A DNA stretch of 64,000 nt from JBBRYW01 sp038253945 (GCA_038253945.1 JBBSGR010000002.1:186001-250000); one strand, 5' to 3'; shown: positions 24,999 through 36,485, counted from the first letter of the stretch. Notes: generated by a model from the letters alone, not told the origin. Numbers and translations are program-made.

Positions 24999-25604
24999 GT
25001 GGCGCAGAAAAAACTGATGGAACCGGGCGTCGTAGCGGCCGTCGAGCGGGCGTGCCGGAACGATCCCGAAGCGCTCGAGCTCGTGGCGCGGCTCGCTCTC
25101 CGGCTGGCCCTGCGCACCTCGGCAGCGATGCTCGGCTCGCGCCAGGATGCCGTGGACATTGCACAAGACGTCGCGATCGATGTCCTGCACGGACTCCGCG
25201 GACTGCGTGACCCGTCTCGGTTCGACGCCTGGGTGCACCGGATCGCGGCGCGACGCACGCTTCGCTATCTCCGATCCCGCCGCGGCCGTGCACGGGCGGA
25301 GCGGACCCTGGAAGAGCTCGAGGAGCAGGAGCATCCTGCGACGAGCCTCGGCGAGGACGCGCTGAGTGAGCAGTGGTCGGCAGCGCCCGCGATCCGGCAG
25401 GCCCTTGCCGAGCTGCCGCCGCGACAGAGTCTGGCGCTCGCCCTTCGTTATGTCGCCGGACTCACCGACTCGGAGATCGCGGAGGTGCTCAGCTGCCGCC
25501 GGGGCACGGCATGCTCGCTGCTCTCGCGCGGCCGGTCGGCTTTGCGGGCGAATCCCCTGCTGGTCGAGCTCCGCTCGAGTCTGCAAGGAGATTTGTCGAG
25601 ATGA
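24999..25604 (+). CDS. ECF-type RNA polymerase sigma factor
   Basis: A 201-residue sigma-70 family protein with region 2 (DAVDIAQDVAIDVLHGLRGL, FDAWVHRIAARRTLRYL) and region 4 (LPPRQSLALALRYVAG, SEIAEVLSCRRGTA). Regions 1 and 3 are absent, as in extracytoplasmic-function sigmas. The start is GTG 24999; ATG 25017 is an alternative. Its TGA overlaps the ATG of a single-span membrane protein by four bases, the usual sigma/anti-sigma arrangement. The stimulus and regulon are unknown. Confidence 0.88.
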   Translation: MAQKKLMEPGVVAAVERACRNDPEALELVARLALRLALRTSAAMLGSRQDAVDIAQDVAIDVLHGLRGLRDPSRFDAWVHRIAARRTLRYLRSRRGRARAERTLEELEEQEHPATSLGEDALSEQWSAAPAIRQALAELPPRQSLALALRYVAGLTDSEIAEVLSCRRGTACSLLSRGRSALRANPLLVELRSSLQGDLSR

Positions 25605-26335
25605 TCCCGCAGACCTCGAACCCTGAGCTTCGGCGCTTCTACGAGGAGGCGCGCGCGCTCGAGCCGAGCGAGGGCGAGGTTGCACACGTCTTGCGCCGCG
25701 CCGGCGAGCTCCGCCGGACGGGAAGGCGCCGCGAGCTACTTGTGGTCGCGCTGGTCGTAACCGCACTTGCCACGGCGTTCGTCTTTCCCGCTTCTCGGGA
25801 TGCACTCGACAGCTTCTTCGCAGGCGGCTCGGTGCCCGGCACACGAGCCGAGCCTGGCAGCCTCCCGACGTGGCTCGAGCACGCGGGCAAGCTCCCAGTC
25901 GCAGGCGCCCCTCGGAGCGTACGGCTCCTTGCCGAGCAGGACGGCCAGCGGCTCTTCGCGTACCGCGCCGCCAGCAGCGGGTGGGCGTGCCTGGCCTTCG
26001 GCAACGACTCCGACACCTGCTCGGACAGCGCTCAGTGGGAGCGGCTCTTCGACGGGCACGCACTCCTCAAGCTCGCGAGCGGGGTCGGACCTACAGCCGA
26101 CGGCAGGGTCGCGGTCTTCGGGCTGGCCCGCTCGTCCGTCGTGCGGGTCGAGCTGCGCGACGCGCGGACGGTCGTTGCCAGCGCGCCCGTCACGAACGGC
26201 GGCTGGGTGATCGTCGCCGAGCAGGGCGCACACGACTCCCTGGTCGGGCTCGACCGGAACGGGCACAGCGTCGAGGCACTGGACGCCCGCGACTGGACGT
26301 GGACGTTCTGCACCCGCGAGTCCGGCTGCGGCTAG
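25601..26335 (+). CDS. single-span membrane protein, putative partner of the ECF sigma
   Basis: A 244-residue protein. The cytoplasmic N-terminus of about 45 residues is charged and is followed by one transmembrane segment (ELLVVALVVTALATAFVF). An extracytoplasmic domain with four cysteines follows (WACLAFGNDSDTC, FCTRESGC). ATG 25601 overlaps the sigma stop. Topology and coupling suggest an anti-sigma or sensor, but no zinc-binding anti-sigma (ZAS) HxxxCxxC motif is visible in the N-terminal part. The family is not recognised; function is inferred from position only. Confidence 0.65.
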   Translation: MIPQTSNPELRRFYEEARALEPSEGEVAHVLRRAGELRRTGRRRELLVVALVVTALATAFVFPASRDALDSFFAGGSVPGTRAEPGSLPTWLEHAGKLPVAGAPRSVRLLAEQDGQRLFAYRAASSGWACLAFGNDSDTCSDSAQWERLFDGHALLKLASGVGPTADGRVAVFGLARSSVVRVELRDARTVVASAPVTNGGWVIVAEQGAHDSLVGLDRNGHSVEALDARDWTWTFCTRESGCG

Positions 26336-26429
26336 CGCGAGCGCGCCCGCGCAGAAACCTCCAAGATGCTCCGATCAAGCCGGAGACTTCGCAGACGTGG
26401 CTCGACAAAGCCTATTGCCAGAACGACCG

Positions 26430-28349
<1,920 letters not shown>

Positions 28350-28429
28350 CCAGAAGGACATCGCAGGGCGGTGGGTTCGCCTCGGCAAGCTCGTCGGGGC
28401 CCCCGCGGGTAGAACGTAGAGTGCCGCCA

Positions 28430-30844
28430 ATGCAGGGACGGAACGGAAAGCCGACTCCGGCGGAGGAGGCTTTTACCCTCGTCGGCGTGCGCTGGCAGGA
28501 GCTCGCCGAAGTTGCTCGGGACCTCCGCACCCGCGGTAAGGGGGCGCTCGTCACCTATTCGCCCAAGGTCTTCATTCCGCTCACGAAGCTGTGCCGCGAC
28601 GTCTGCCACTACTGCACGTTCGCGCGGCCGCTGCGCCGTGGCGAGCGGGCGTACCTGCGTGCCGACGAGGTGCTCGAGATCGCGCGCGCCGGGGCTGCGG
28701 CCGGTTGTCACGAGGCGCTGTTCACGCTGGGCGACAAGCCGGAGCTGCGCTACGGGGCGGCCCGCGAGGAGCTCGCGGGGCTGGGCTGCGACACGACGCT
28801 CGAATACCTCGCACAGACCGCGAAGCTCGTCCTCGACGAGACCGGGCTCCTCCCGCACTTGAACCCCGGCGTGATGACGGCCGCGGAAGTGGCCGAGCTC
28901 CGCAAGGTGAGCGTCTCGCAGGGAATGATGCTCGAGACAGCGGCCGAGCGGCTCTCGCAGCGAGGCGGGCCGCACTTCGGCTCCCCGGACAAGCTGCCGG
29001 CGCGTCGGCTCGCGACGATCGAGGCGGCCGGCGAGCAGCGCGTTCCGTTCACGACCGGGATCCTGATCGGGATCGGCGAGACGCGCGCCGAGAGGATCGA
29101 GGCCCTCCTGGCCATTCGTGAGCTCGGCGATCGCTACGGCCACGTGCAGGAGGTGATCGTCCAGAACTTCCGCGCCAAGCCCGAAACGCGCATGGCGACC
29201 GCACCAGAGCCGTCGCTCGACGAGCTCCTGTGGACGGTCGCCGCGGCGCGCATCGTGCTCGGAGCAGAGTGGAACATCCAGGCACCGCCGAACCTGAGCT
29301 TCGACGAGTTCCCCCGCCTTCTCGACGCCGGCATCAACGACTGGGGCGGCGTCTCGCCCGTGACGATCGACCACGTGAACCCGGAGGCGCCCTGGCCGGA
29401 GGTCGAGCTGCTTCGGGATGCGGCCGAGGAGCGCGGTCTTGCGACCTCGCCCAGGCTCGCCGTCTACCCCGAGTACGTCGCCGAGCTCGAGTGCTGGTGC
29501 GACGACGTGGTCTCGACGGCGGTTCGCCGGCGCAGCGACGCGCTCGGACTGGCGCGGGAGGGCGCATGGGCGCCGGGCGAGACAGGACCGCTTCCGCCTG
29601 CGAATGGCGGGCCGTCCCGCCGCGCGGCGAGCGACCCCGAAGTGCGGCGTGCCCTCGCGAAGCGCGAGCTCGGTGAGGACGACATCGCCACGCTCTTTCG
29701 CGCGCGCGGCGCGGACCGTCAGGCGGTCCTGGCCGCCGCGGACGAGCTCCGGCGGGAGGTGGCCGGCGACACGGTCACGTACGTCGTGACGCGGAACATC
29801 CAGTACACGAACGTCTGCTACTTCCGCTGCGGCTTCTGCGCCTTCTCGAAGGGAAAGCTGGCGGCGAACCTCCGCGGTGCGCCGTATCTCGTCCCGCTGG
29901 ACGAGATCGTTCGCCGCTCGCGCGAGGCGTGGGAGCGGGGCGCGACCGAGGTCTGCCTCCAGGGCGGCATCCACCCGGCCTTTACGGGCGAGTACTACCT
30001 CGGGGTCGTGCGCGCCATCAAGCAGGCCGTCCCCGGTCTGCACGTCCACGCCTTCTCGGCGCTCGAGATCTGGCAGGGAGCGGCGACGCTCGGGCTGCCG
30101 CTCGCTCAGTACCTCGGAGCACTGCGCGAAACCGGCCTCGGCAGCCTGCCCGGGACGGCGGCAGAGATTCTCGACGACGAGGTCCGCCGCGTGATCTGTC
30201 CTGACAAGGTGACGACGGCGCAATGGCTCAACGTCCATCGGGCGGCGCACGGCGTGGGGCTGCGGTCGAACGCGACGATCATGTTCGGCCACGTCGACGG
30301 CCCCCGAAACTGGGCGCGGCACCTGCTCGCGGTGCGCGCGCTGCAGCGCGAGACGGGCGGGTTGACCGAGTTCGTTCCGCTCCCGTTCGTGCACATGGAG
30401 GCACCGATTGCGCTCAAGGGCCGCTCCCGCCTCGGTCCGACGTGGGATGAGGTCGCCCTCATGCACGCGGTCGCGCGTCTGGCGCTCCACCCCTCGATTC
30501 CGAACATCCAGGTCTCGTGGGTGAAGCTCGGCGCGGAAGGCGTGAGGCGCGTGCTGGACGCGGGGGTCAACGACCTCGGCGGTACGCTGATGAACGAGTC
30601 GATCTCGCGCGCCGCGGGCGCCGAGCACGGGCAGGAGCTGCCGCCCGAGCGGATGGAGGAGTTGATCCGCACCTGCGGGCGGCTCCCGCGGCAGCGAACC
30701 ACGCTGTACGGCGACCCGGACCCCGAGCAGGTGCTCCGCTCGTTCGGGGCGCCACCCCTGTCCGAGCCGCTGAACCCGAGCGTGAGCGACGCTCCCCTGA
30801 AGGCCCCGTCCCGGCTGGTACGGCCCGGGCTGCTCCGACCGTGA
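28430..30844 (+). CDS. fbiC: bifunctional FO synthase (CofG-CofH fusion)
   Basis: This 804-residue two-headed radical SAM enzyme makes FO, the deazaflavin core of coenzyme F420, from tyrosine and a flavin precursor. The first half (CofG-like) carries CRDVCHYC near residue 57. The second half (CofH-like) carries CYFRCGFC near residue 464; both are CxxxCxxC iron-sulfur sites. Fusion of the two is typical of actinobacteria. ATG 28430 was chosen because a TAGAGT box lies seven bases upstream and contains the competing GTG at 28421. The stop overlaps the GTG of an M20 peptidase. Confidence 0.95.
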   Translation: MQGRNGKPTPAEEAFTLVGVRWQELAEVARDLRTRGKGALVTYSPKVFIPLTKLCRDVCHYCTFARPLRRGERAYLRADEVLEIARAGAAAGCHEALFTLGDKPELRYGAAREELAGLGCDTTLEYLAQTAKLVLDETGLLPHLNPGVMTAAEVAELRKVSVSQGMMLETAAERLSQRGGPHFGSPDKLPARRLATIEAAGEQRVPFTTGILIGIGETRAERIEALLAIRELGDRYGHVQEVIVQNFRAKPETRMATAPEPSLDELLWTVAAARIVLGAEWNIQAPPNLSFDEFPRLLDAGINDWGGVSPVTIDHVNPEAPWPEVELLRDAAEERGLATSPRLAVYPEYVAELECWCDDVVSTAVRRRSDALGLAREGAWAPGETGPLPPANGGPSRRAASDPEVRRALAKRELGEDDIATLFRARGADRQAVLAAADELRREVAGDTVTYVVTRNIQYTNVCYFRCGFCAFSKGKLAANLRGAPYLVPLDEIVRRSREAWERGATEVCLQGGIHPAFTGEYYLGVVRAIKQAVPGLHVHAFSALEIWQGAATLGLPLAQYLGALRETGLGSLPGTAAEILDDEVRRVICPDKVTTAQWLNVHRAAHGVGLRSNATIMFGHVDGPRNWARHLLAVRALQRETGGLTEFVPLPFVHMEAPIALKGRSRLGPTWDEVALMHAVARLALHPSIPNIQVSWVKLGAEGVRRVLDAGVNDLGGTLMNESISRAAGAEHGQELPPERMEELIRTCGRLPRQRTTLYGDPDPEQVLRSFGAPPLSEPLNPSVSDAPLKAPSRLVRPGLLRP

Positions 30845-31935
30845 AGGAGCTCTTCGAGCTCCTCGGCGACCTCGTCCGCATCGACTCCGTCAACCCGGAG
30901 CTCGTGCCCGGCGGCGCCGGCGAAGCCGAGATCGCGCACTTCGTCGCGGGCTGGCTCGCGCGGGCCGGACTCGAGGTCGAGCTGTATGAGGTCGCACCGG
31001 GCCGGCCGAACGTGATCGGCACCGCGCGAGGCTCCGGCGGCGGCCGCTCGCTCCTGCTGAACGCTCACACGGATACCGTCGGCGTCGAGGGAATGGAGCG
31101 TCCGCACGAGCCCGTCGTCTCGGACGGGCGGCTCTACGGCCGCGGGGCCTACGACATGAAGGCCGGACTCGCCGCCGCGATGTGGGCCGGCGCTGCGGCA
31201 GCGAGGGAGGCGACGCTGAACGGCGACGTGATCGTGACCGCGGTGGTGGACGAGGAGCTCGCGAGCATCGGCACCGAGTCGGTTGCGGAGCGCGTTCGCG
31301 CGGACGCCGCGATCGTGACCGAGCCGACTGAGCTGTGCGTCGCGGTCGCCCACAAGGGCTTCGTCGGCTTCGAGCTCGAGACGCGCGGAAGGGCGGCGCA
31401 CGGCTCGCGGCCCGACCTCGGCATCGATGCGATCGCCCGGATGGGGCACGCCCTCGTCGGGATCGAGGCGCTCGACCGCTCGCTCCGCGGCCGACCCGGC
31501 CACGAGCTGCTCGGCACCGGCTCCATCCACGCCTCGCTGATCGAGGGCGGCCAGGAGTTCTCGAGCTACCCCGGCCGCTGCCTGCTCACGGGCGAGCGGC
31601 GAACTCTGCCGGGGGAGACGCCCACGCTCGTGGCGGGCGAGCTGCGCGAGCTTGCCGGGGAGGCCGAAGCGCGAGTCGGGATCCACCGCGACGCGTTCGA
31701 GATCGATCCCGGCGAGCCCATCGTCGAGCTCGTTCGCCGGCACGCGGGAGAAGCGAAGATCGTCGGAATGCCGTTCTGGGCCGACTCGGGGCTGCTCGGG
31801 GCGGCCGGCATACCGACGGTGCTGTTCGGTCCGGGCGGCGAGGGAGCGCACGCCGTCGTGGAGTGGGTCGACCTCGATCAGGTCGGGCGCTGCGCGGAGG
31901 TGCTCCTGGCGGTCGCGCGCGAGTTCTGCGCCTGA
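30841..31935 (+). CDS. M20 family metallopeptidase (ArgE/DapE/CPG2-like)
   Basis: A 364-residue zinc hydrolase. Metal-binding motifs are LLNAHTDTVG, GRGAYDMKAG, the VDEELAS acidic pair, and TEPTEL. The dimerisation/lid domain is in the middle (KGFVGFELETRGRAAHGSRP), and the last metal ligand His lies in GEGAHAVVEW. Members remove acyl or peptide groups from amino acids (N-acetylornithine, succinyl-diaminopimelate, dipeptides). GTG 30841 overlaps the fbiC TGA (GTGA), so the two are coupled, although no direct link to F420 is known. lysA lies further downstream on the other strand, so a diaminopimelate role is possible but unproven. Confidence 0.86.
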   Translation: MKELFELLGDLVRIDSVNPELVPGGAGEAEIAHFVAGWLARAGLEVELYEVAPGRPNVIGTARGSGGGRSLLLNAHTDTVGVEGMERPHEPVVSDGRLYGRGAYDMKAGLAAAMWAGAAAAREATLNGDVIVTAVVDEELASIGTESVAERVRADAAIVTEPTELCVAVAHKGFVGFELETRGRAAHGSRPDLGIDAIARMGHALVGIEALDRSLRGRPGHELLGTGSIHASLIEGGQEFSSYPGRCLLTGERRTLPGETPTLVAGELRELAGEAEARVGIHRDAFEIDPGEPIVELVRRHAGEAKIVGMPFWADSGLLGAAGIPTVLFGPGGEGAHAVVEWVDLDQVGRCAEVLLAVAREFCA

Positions 31936-31958
31936 GGCACGTCGTACACTCGAGTCCG

Positions 31959-34900
31959 ATGATCGTCTGCCCGCAGTGCGGCGCCGAGAACCCGGTCGGA
32001 TTTCGGCTCTGCGGGATGTGCGGCGCGGCGCTGGCCGCCCTCGAGCTTCCGCGCGAGCAGCGCAAGACGGTGACGATCGTCTTCTCGGACCTGTCCGGCT
32101 CGACCGAGATGGGCGAGCGGCTCGACCCGGAATCCGTTCGCCGCGTGATGGATCGCTACTTCGCCGAGATGCGCGCGGTCCTGGAGCACCATGGCGGCAC
32201 CGTCGAGAAGTTCATCGGCGACGCCGTGATGGCGGCTTTCGGCATCCCGGAGTTGCACGAGGACGACGCGCTCCGCGCCGTCAAAGCCGCCTGGGCGATG
32301 CGATCGGCCCAGGCGCGCCTGAACGACGACCTCGAGCGCGAGTTCGGCGTCCGCCTGGCCGTGCGCACCGGCGTCAACACCGGAGAGGTGATCGCCGGCG
32401 ATCCCGCCCGGGGCGAGGCCTTCGCGACCGGCGACCCCGTCAACGTCGCGGCGCGCCTCGAGCAGGCGGCGCCGCCCGGCGAGATCCTGCTCGGGCGCGA
32501 GACGCACCGCCTCGTGCGCGACGCGGTCCGCGTCGAGGAGGTCGAGCCGCTCTCGCTCAAGGGCAAGGCGGAGCCCGTGCCGGCGTGCCGGCTCGTGGAC
32601 GTGCTCGACGACGCCCCGGCGTTCACCCGCCGCGTCGACGCGCCCTTCGTGGGGCGCGGGCGCGAGCTCGCGGAGCTCCGCGCGGCCCTCGAGCGCGCGA
32701 TCGAGACCCGAACCTGCCAGCTCGCGACCGTCGTCGGGTCCGCGGGGATCGGCAAGTCGCGGCTCGTGCGCGAGCTCGTCACGGGGGCGAGCGACGCCGC
32801 AGACGTCGTCGTCGGCCGCTGCCTGCCGTACGGCGAGGGGATCACCTACTGGCCGCTGGCCGAGGTCGTGCGGCAGCTCGCGGGCGACGATCCCGAGCCG
32901 CGTCTCTGCGAGCTGCTCGCCGGCGACGAGCACGCCGAGCTCGCCGCGAGCCGCATCGCCGGCGCTATCGGGGCAGGCGGCACGCAGGGGCAGGCGGAGG
33001 AGACCTTCTGGGCGGTTCGCCGCCTCTTCGAGTCGGTCGCCCGGCGGCGGCCCCTGATCGCGGTGTTCGACGACCTCCACTGGGCCGAGGGAACGCTGCT
33101 CGACCTGCTCGAGTATCTCGCGGCGTTCTCGGCCGACGCGCCGATCGTGCTCCTGTGCGTCGCGAGGCCGGAGCTGTTCGAGCTCCGCCCTTCCTGGACG
33201 GCGCCGCGCACCAGCTCGCTCGTCCTCGCCCTCGAGCCACTCGCGGGAGAGGAGTCCGACGCGCTCGTCGAGAGGTTGCTCGAGGGCAGAGAGCTGCCCG
33301 GGCCGACCCGGGAGCGCATTCTCGCTGCGGCCGAGGGCAACCCGCTCTTCGTCGAGCAGATGCTCGCCCTCGCCGCCGAGGGCGAGTCGGGCGCCGAGCT
33401 CGTCGTCCCGCCCACGATCCAGGCGCTGCTCGCCACGCGGATCGACCGCCTCGAGCGCGAGGAGCGAGTCGTGGTCGAGCGGGGCTCGGTCGAAGGCCGG
33501 ACGTTCCACCGGGGCGCCGTCGCCGAGCTCCTGCCTCCGCCGGACCGGCCGGCGATCGGAGCCCGGCTGATGAGCCTCGTCCGCAGGGAGCTGATCCGGC
33601 CCGATCGTGCCATGTTCCCCGGTGACGACGGCTTCCGCTTCGGGCACATCCTGATCCGCGACGCGGCGTACGAGGCGATGCCGAAGGCCCTACGGGCCGA
33701 GCTGCACGAGCGCTACGCCGACTGGCTCGCGGCGAGAGCCGGCCACCGGGTCGCCGAGTACGAGCCGATCCTGGGACACCACTTCGAGCAGGCGTACCGG
33801 TACCGCTCGGAGCTCGGGCCGGTGGACGAGTCGGCGAGACGTCTCGCGCGGCGGGCGGCCGAGCTGCTGGCGTCGGCGGGGCGACGCGCCGTCGCCCGCA
33901 GCGACGCGCCGGCCGCCGTCACGCTGCTCGAGCGCTCGCTCGCTCTCCGTCCCCCGGACGACCCGGACCGGCCGGAGCTCGAGGGGGAGTGCGGCAGACA
34001 GCTCGCGTACGTCGGCGAGCTCACCCAAGCCGACGAGGTGCTCGGCGATGCGATCCGAAACGCGACGGACGCCGGCGCTCGCTCGGTCGAGCTCCGGGCG
34101 CGAATCGAGCGCGCGAACCTGCACACGCTCACCGACCCGGAGGGAGCGACCGAGGCTCTACGCGAGCTGGCGGAAGCGGCGCTACCCGTTTTCGAGGGTC
34201 TCGGCGACCAGGCTGGGCTCGCGCGTGCGTGGGCAGCGCTCGCGTGGGTGCACAAGCAGGCCGGGAGCTCGCGAGCCGCGATGGCCGCCGCTGAGCGCGC
34301 CATCGGGCACGCTGAGCGGGCCGGCGACCTGCGAACGGCGAACCTGATTGCCATGATGACGAGCGCGGATTTCCTCTTCGGCCACGTGTCCGTCGAGGAG
34401 GGAATCCGCCGTTGCGAGGAGTTCCTCGTCGATCCGGCCGATCGCCCCGTCGAGGCGGCGTACTCGATCACCCTCGGCGGCCTCCTCGGGATGCGCGGCG
34501 ACTTCGAGCCAGCACGGAGCCTGATCGACCGGGGCCGCTCGATCTTTGTCGAGCTCGGGGTGATGATCGGCCAGGGCTACGCAGACGCGGTGGAGACGAT
34601 GGTCGAGCTGCTCGCGGGCGACGCGGCCGCAGCCGAGCGGGCGGCAGCGCACTCGTGCGCGGATGTCGAGCGGCGCGGCGAGAAGAGCCTGCTCTCGACC
34701 GCGGTTGCCGAGCTCGCCGAGGCGCTCCTCGCGCAGGGGCGGTACGCGGAAGCCGGGCGGCTGAGCGAGAGAAGCGAGGAGCTCGGCGCGAGCGACGACG
34801 TCGCGACGCAGTCGCTCTGGCGCCGGGTCCGGGCCAAGGTGCTTGCCCGGCGGCGCGAGACCGAGCAGGCGATACGACTTGCGCGCGAAGCGGTTGAGAT

Positions 34901-35099
34901 CATGCCGCGCGACCAGCTCAACTTCGCCGCGGACGCCCGGATCGATCTCGCGGACGTTCTCGCCTTGGGAGGGAATCGTGAGGAGGCCGCGCGCGCGGTC
35001 GGGGAGGCGCTCACGCTGTACGAGGAGAAGGGGAACATCGTCTCGGCGCGGCGGGCGCGCGAGCGACTGGCCGAGCTGAGCGGTCAGCCCTCCTCGTAG
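31959..35099 (+). CDS. zinc-ribbon class III adenylate/guanylate cyclase with AAA ATPase and TPR repeats
   Basis: A 1046-residue cytoplasmic signalling protein. Its N-terminal zinc ribbon uses C4, C7, C18 and C21. A class III nucleotide cyclase domain (about residues 37-205) follows, with metal-binding TIVFSDLSGSTEMG and KFIGDAVMAAFG. The AAA/STAND-type ATPase has a P-loop GSAGIGKSRLVREL and Walker B IAVFDDLHWAEG. A long helical TPR-like tail begins near residue 600. This architecture is common in actinobacteria. It may make cAMP or cGMP under control of the ATPase/TPR module; activity cannot be confirmed. A TACACT box lies eight bases before the ATG. Its 3' end overlaps lysA by 16 bases, tail to tail. 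Confidence 0.88.
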   Translation: MIVCPQCGAENPVGFRLCGMCGAALAALELPREQRKTVTIVFSDLSGSTEMGERLDPESVRRVMDRYFAEMRAVLEHHGGTVEKFIGDAVMAAFGIPELHEDDALRAVKAAWAMRSAQARLNDDLEREFGVRLAVRTGVNTGEVIAGDPARGEAFATGDPVNVAARLEQAAPPGEILLGRETHRLVRDAVRVEEVEPLSLKGKAEPVPACRLVDVLDDAPAFTRRVDAPFVGRGRELAELRAALERAIETRTCQLATVVGSAGIGKSRLVRELVTGASDAADVVVGRCLPYGEGITYWPLAEVVRQLAGDDPEPRLCELLAGDEHAELAASRIAGAIGAGGTQGQAEETFWAVRRLFESVARRRPLIAVFDDLHWAEGTLLDLLEYLAAFSADAPIVLLCVARPELFELRPSWTAPRTSSLVLALEPLAGEESDALVERLLEGRELPGPTRERILAAAEGNPLFVEQMLALAAEGESGAELVVPPTIQALLATRIDRLEREERVVVERGSVEGRTFHRGAVAELLPPPDRPAIGARLMSLVRRELIRPDRAMFPGDDGFRFGHILIRDAAYEAMPKALRAELHERYADWLAARAGHRVAEYEPILGHHFEQAYRYRSELGPVDESARRLARRAAELLASAGRRAVARSDAPAAVTLLERSLALRPPDDPDRPELEGECGRQLAYVGELTQADEVLGDAIRNATDAGARSVELRARIERANLHTLTDPEGATEALRELAEAALPVFEGLGDQAGLARAWAALAWVHKQAGSSRAAMAAAERAIGHAERAGDLRTANLIAMMTSADFLFGHVSVEEGIRRCEEFLVDPADRPVEAAYSITLGGLLGMRGDFEPARSLIDRGRSIFVELGVMIGQGYADAVETMVELLAGDAAAAERAAAHSCADVERRGEKSLLSTAVAELAEALLAQGRYAEAGRLSERSEELGASDDVATQSLWRRVRAKVLARRRETEQAIRLAREAVEIMPRDQLNFAADARIDLADVLALGGNREEAARAVGEALTLYEEKGNIVSARRARERLAELSGQPSS

Positions 35100-36352
35100 C
35101 GCAGGAGGTCGTCGACCGTCTCCCGCCGGCGGATCAGGCGCGCCTCGCCCTCGTTCACCAGCACCGCCGCGGGCCGCGTCACGCCGTTGTAGTTCGAGCT
35201 CATCCCGAGCGTGTATGCGCCCGTGACCGGGACGGCCAGCAGATCGCCGCGCCGCGGCTCCGGCAGCGCGACGCGCTCGATCAGGACGTCGCCAGACTCG
35301 CAGTGCTTGCCGCAGACCGTGTAGAAGCCGGTCGGTTTCTCGCCGGCCCGGTTCGCGAGCAGGGCCCGGTAGTGCGCGCCGTAGAGCTGCGGCCGCGGGT
35401 TGTCCGACATGCCGCCGTCGATCGCGACGTACGTCGTCGACTCGCTCGCGCGCTTGACGACGCCGATCCGGTAGAGCGTGACCGCCCCGTCGCCGACGAG
35501 CGAGCGGCCCGGCTCGAGGATCACACCCGGAGTCGGCAGATCGTGCAGCTCCCACGCCGTCCGGAGGCGCGCAAGGAGCGTCCCCGCGAACTCGGAGATG
35601 GAGGCGGGCTGTTCCTCCTCGACGTGGCGCACCCCGAGGCCGCCGCCCAGATCGACGAGGTCCGGCGTCCAGCCGAGGCGGGAGCGGCACTCCGCGGCAA
35701 AGCCGGCCGCCCAGTCGACGGTCATTCGTGCCGCGCCGGTGTCGAGCAGCTGGGAGCCGATGTGGACGTGGATGCCGCGGACGTCGAGGCCCGCGGCACG
35801 CGCACGGCCGATTGCCTCGAGCGCGTCCTCGGGCGGCAGGCCGAACTTCGAGCCGTAGTGGGCCGTCCGGATCGCGTCGTGCGTGTCGGCGTCGATTCCC
35901 GGCGTGACGCGGACGAGCGCGTGCCGGGCCTCCGCCGCGACGGCCCGTTCGACGTCGTCCGCCGCGTCGATCACCACCAGGGCGCCCGCCTCGGCGGCCC
36001 CCGCGAGCTCCCCGTCGTCCTTGTTGTTGCCGTGCACGACGATTCGCTCGCCGGCGATCCCCGCTCGGAGCGCGTAGGCGAGCTCACCGCCCGTCGACAC
36101 GTCGGCGCCCAATCCCTCCTCTGCGAACAGCCGAAGCAGCGCGAGGCTCGGGAAGGCCTTGACGCTGTAGGCGACGAGCGCATCCGGGGCCGCCAGCCGG
36201 TACTCACGAGCGCGTGACCGCAGCGTCGCCTCGCAGTAGACGACCAGCGGCGTTCCGAGCTCCTCAGCGAGCGCGGAGGCTGTGACGCCTCCCAGGCCGA
36301 GCTCGCCGGAGCCGAGCTCGGCGGAGTCGGGGAAGAGGTCGAGGATGCTCAT
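35084..36352 (-). CDS. lysA: diaminopimelate decarboxylase
   Basis: This 422-residue fold-III PLP enzyme catalyses the last step of lysine synthesis, meso-diaminopimelate to lysine. The PLP lysine is in VAYSVKAFPS, followed by HGNNKDD, HVHIGSQ and DLGGGLGVRH. EPGRSLVGDGA, and GKHCESGDVL with the cross-subunit active-site Cys, complete the signature. The ATG at 36352 overlaps the -35 region of the divergent leuS promoter, so expression of lysA and leuS may interfere. Confidence 0.95.
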   Translation of the reverse strand: MSILDLFPDSAELGSGELGLGGVTASALAEELGTPLVVYCEATLRSRAREYRLAAPDALVAYSVKAFPSLALLRLFAEEGLGADVSTGGELAYALRAGIAGERIVVHGNNKDDGELAGAAEAGALVVIDAADDVERAVAAEARHALVRVTPGIDADTHDAIRTAHYGSKFGLPPEDALEAIGRARAAGLDVRGIHVHIGSQLLDTGAARMTVDWAAGFAAECRSRLGWTPDLVDLGGGLGVRHVEEEQPASISEFAGTLLARLRTAWELHDLPTPGVILEPGRSLVGDGAVTLYRIGVVKRASESTTYVAIDGGMSDNPRPQLYGAHYRALLANRAGEKPTGFYTVCGKHCESGDVLIERVALPEPRRGDLLAVPVTGAYTLGMSSNYNGVTRPAAVLVNEGEARLIRRRETVDDLLRYEEG

Positions 36353-36379
36353 GACAGGAAGACGGGCGGGTGGTACATT
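36351..36379 (+). promoter_or_regulatory. leuS promoter
   Basis: ATGACA (36351-36356; TTGACA with one change) is followed after exactly 17 bases by TACATT (36374-36379). Transcription would begin near 36386, at or one base before the ATG of a six-codon leader peptide. Confidence 0.55.
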
Positions 36380-36386
36380 TTCTAGA

Positions 36387-36407
36387 ATGGGAGAGCTTCT
36401 CGCGTAG
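36387..36407 (+). CDS. leuS leader peptide, six codons with tandem leucines
   Basis: ATG GGA GAG CTT CTC GCG TAG encodes Met-Gly-Glu-Leu-Leu-Ala. It starts seven bases after the TACATT box, so it would be read from a leaderless mRNA. Two adjacent leucine codons of different kinds sit before the stop. An imperfect inverted repeat (36389-36404 with 36432-36445) overlaps the peptide, and an intrinsic terminator follows before leuS. This is the layout of a ribosome-stalling attenuator responding to charged leucine tRNA. It is a prediction from sequence alone. Confidence 0.55.
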   Translation: MGELLA

Positions 36408-36447
36408 TGCAGGGAGCGAACGCGGCGCCGCCGCGCGAGCTTCCCAC

Positions 36448-36473
36448 GGCCTCTCGACGGAGAGGCTTTTTTA
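36448..36473 (+). terminator. intrinsic terminator (attenuator) upstream of leuS
   Basis: GCCTCTC (36449-36455), loop GACG, GAGAGGC (36460-36466), then six T residues (36467-36472). A G-T pair extends the stem by one. It is the only textbook stem plus T-tract found in the window. It lies 13 bases upstream of the leuS start, inside the leader, so it can only limit leuS expression or end a short leader RNA. Confidence 0.8.
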
Positions 36474-36485
36474 TTCCCGAAATCG

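Noticed and set aside
36383..36388. TAGAAT as the leuS -10 box
   Set aside because: It overlaps the leader ATG and has no -35 at a proper distance, whereas TACATT has ATGACA exactly 17 bases upstream.
36405..36425. A T-box-like AGGG-AGCGAA-CGCGG string upstream of leuS
   Set aside because: It matches the T-box core only partly, there is no room for a specifier stem, and its position inside the leader-peptide hairpin fits attenuation better.
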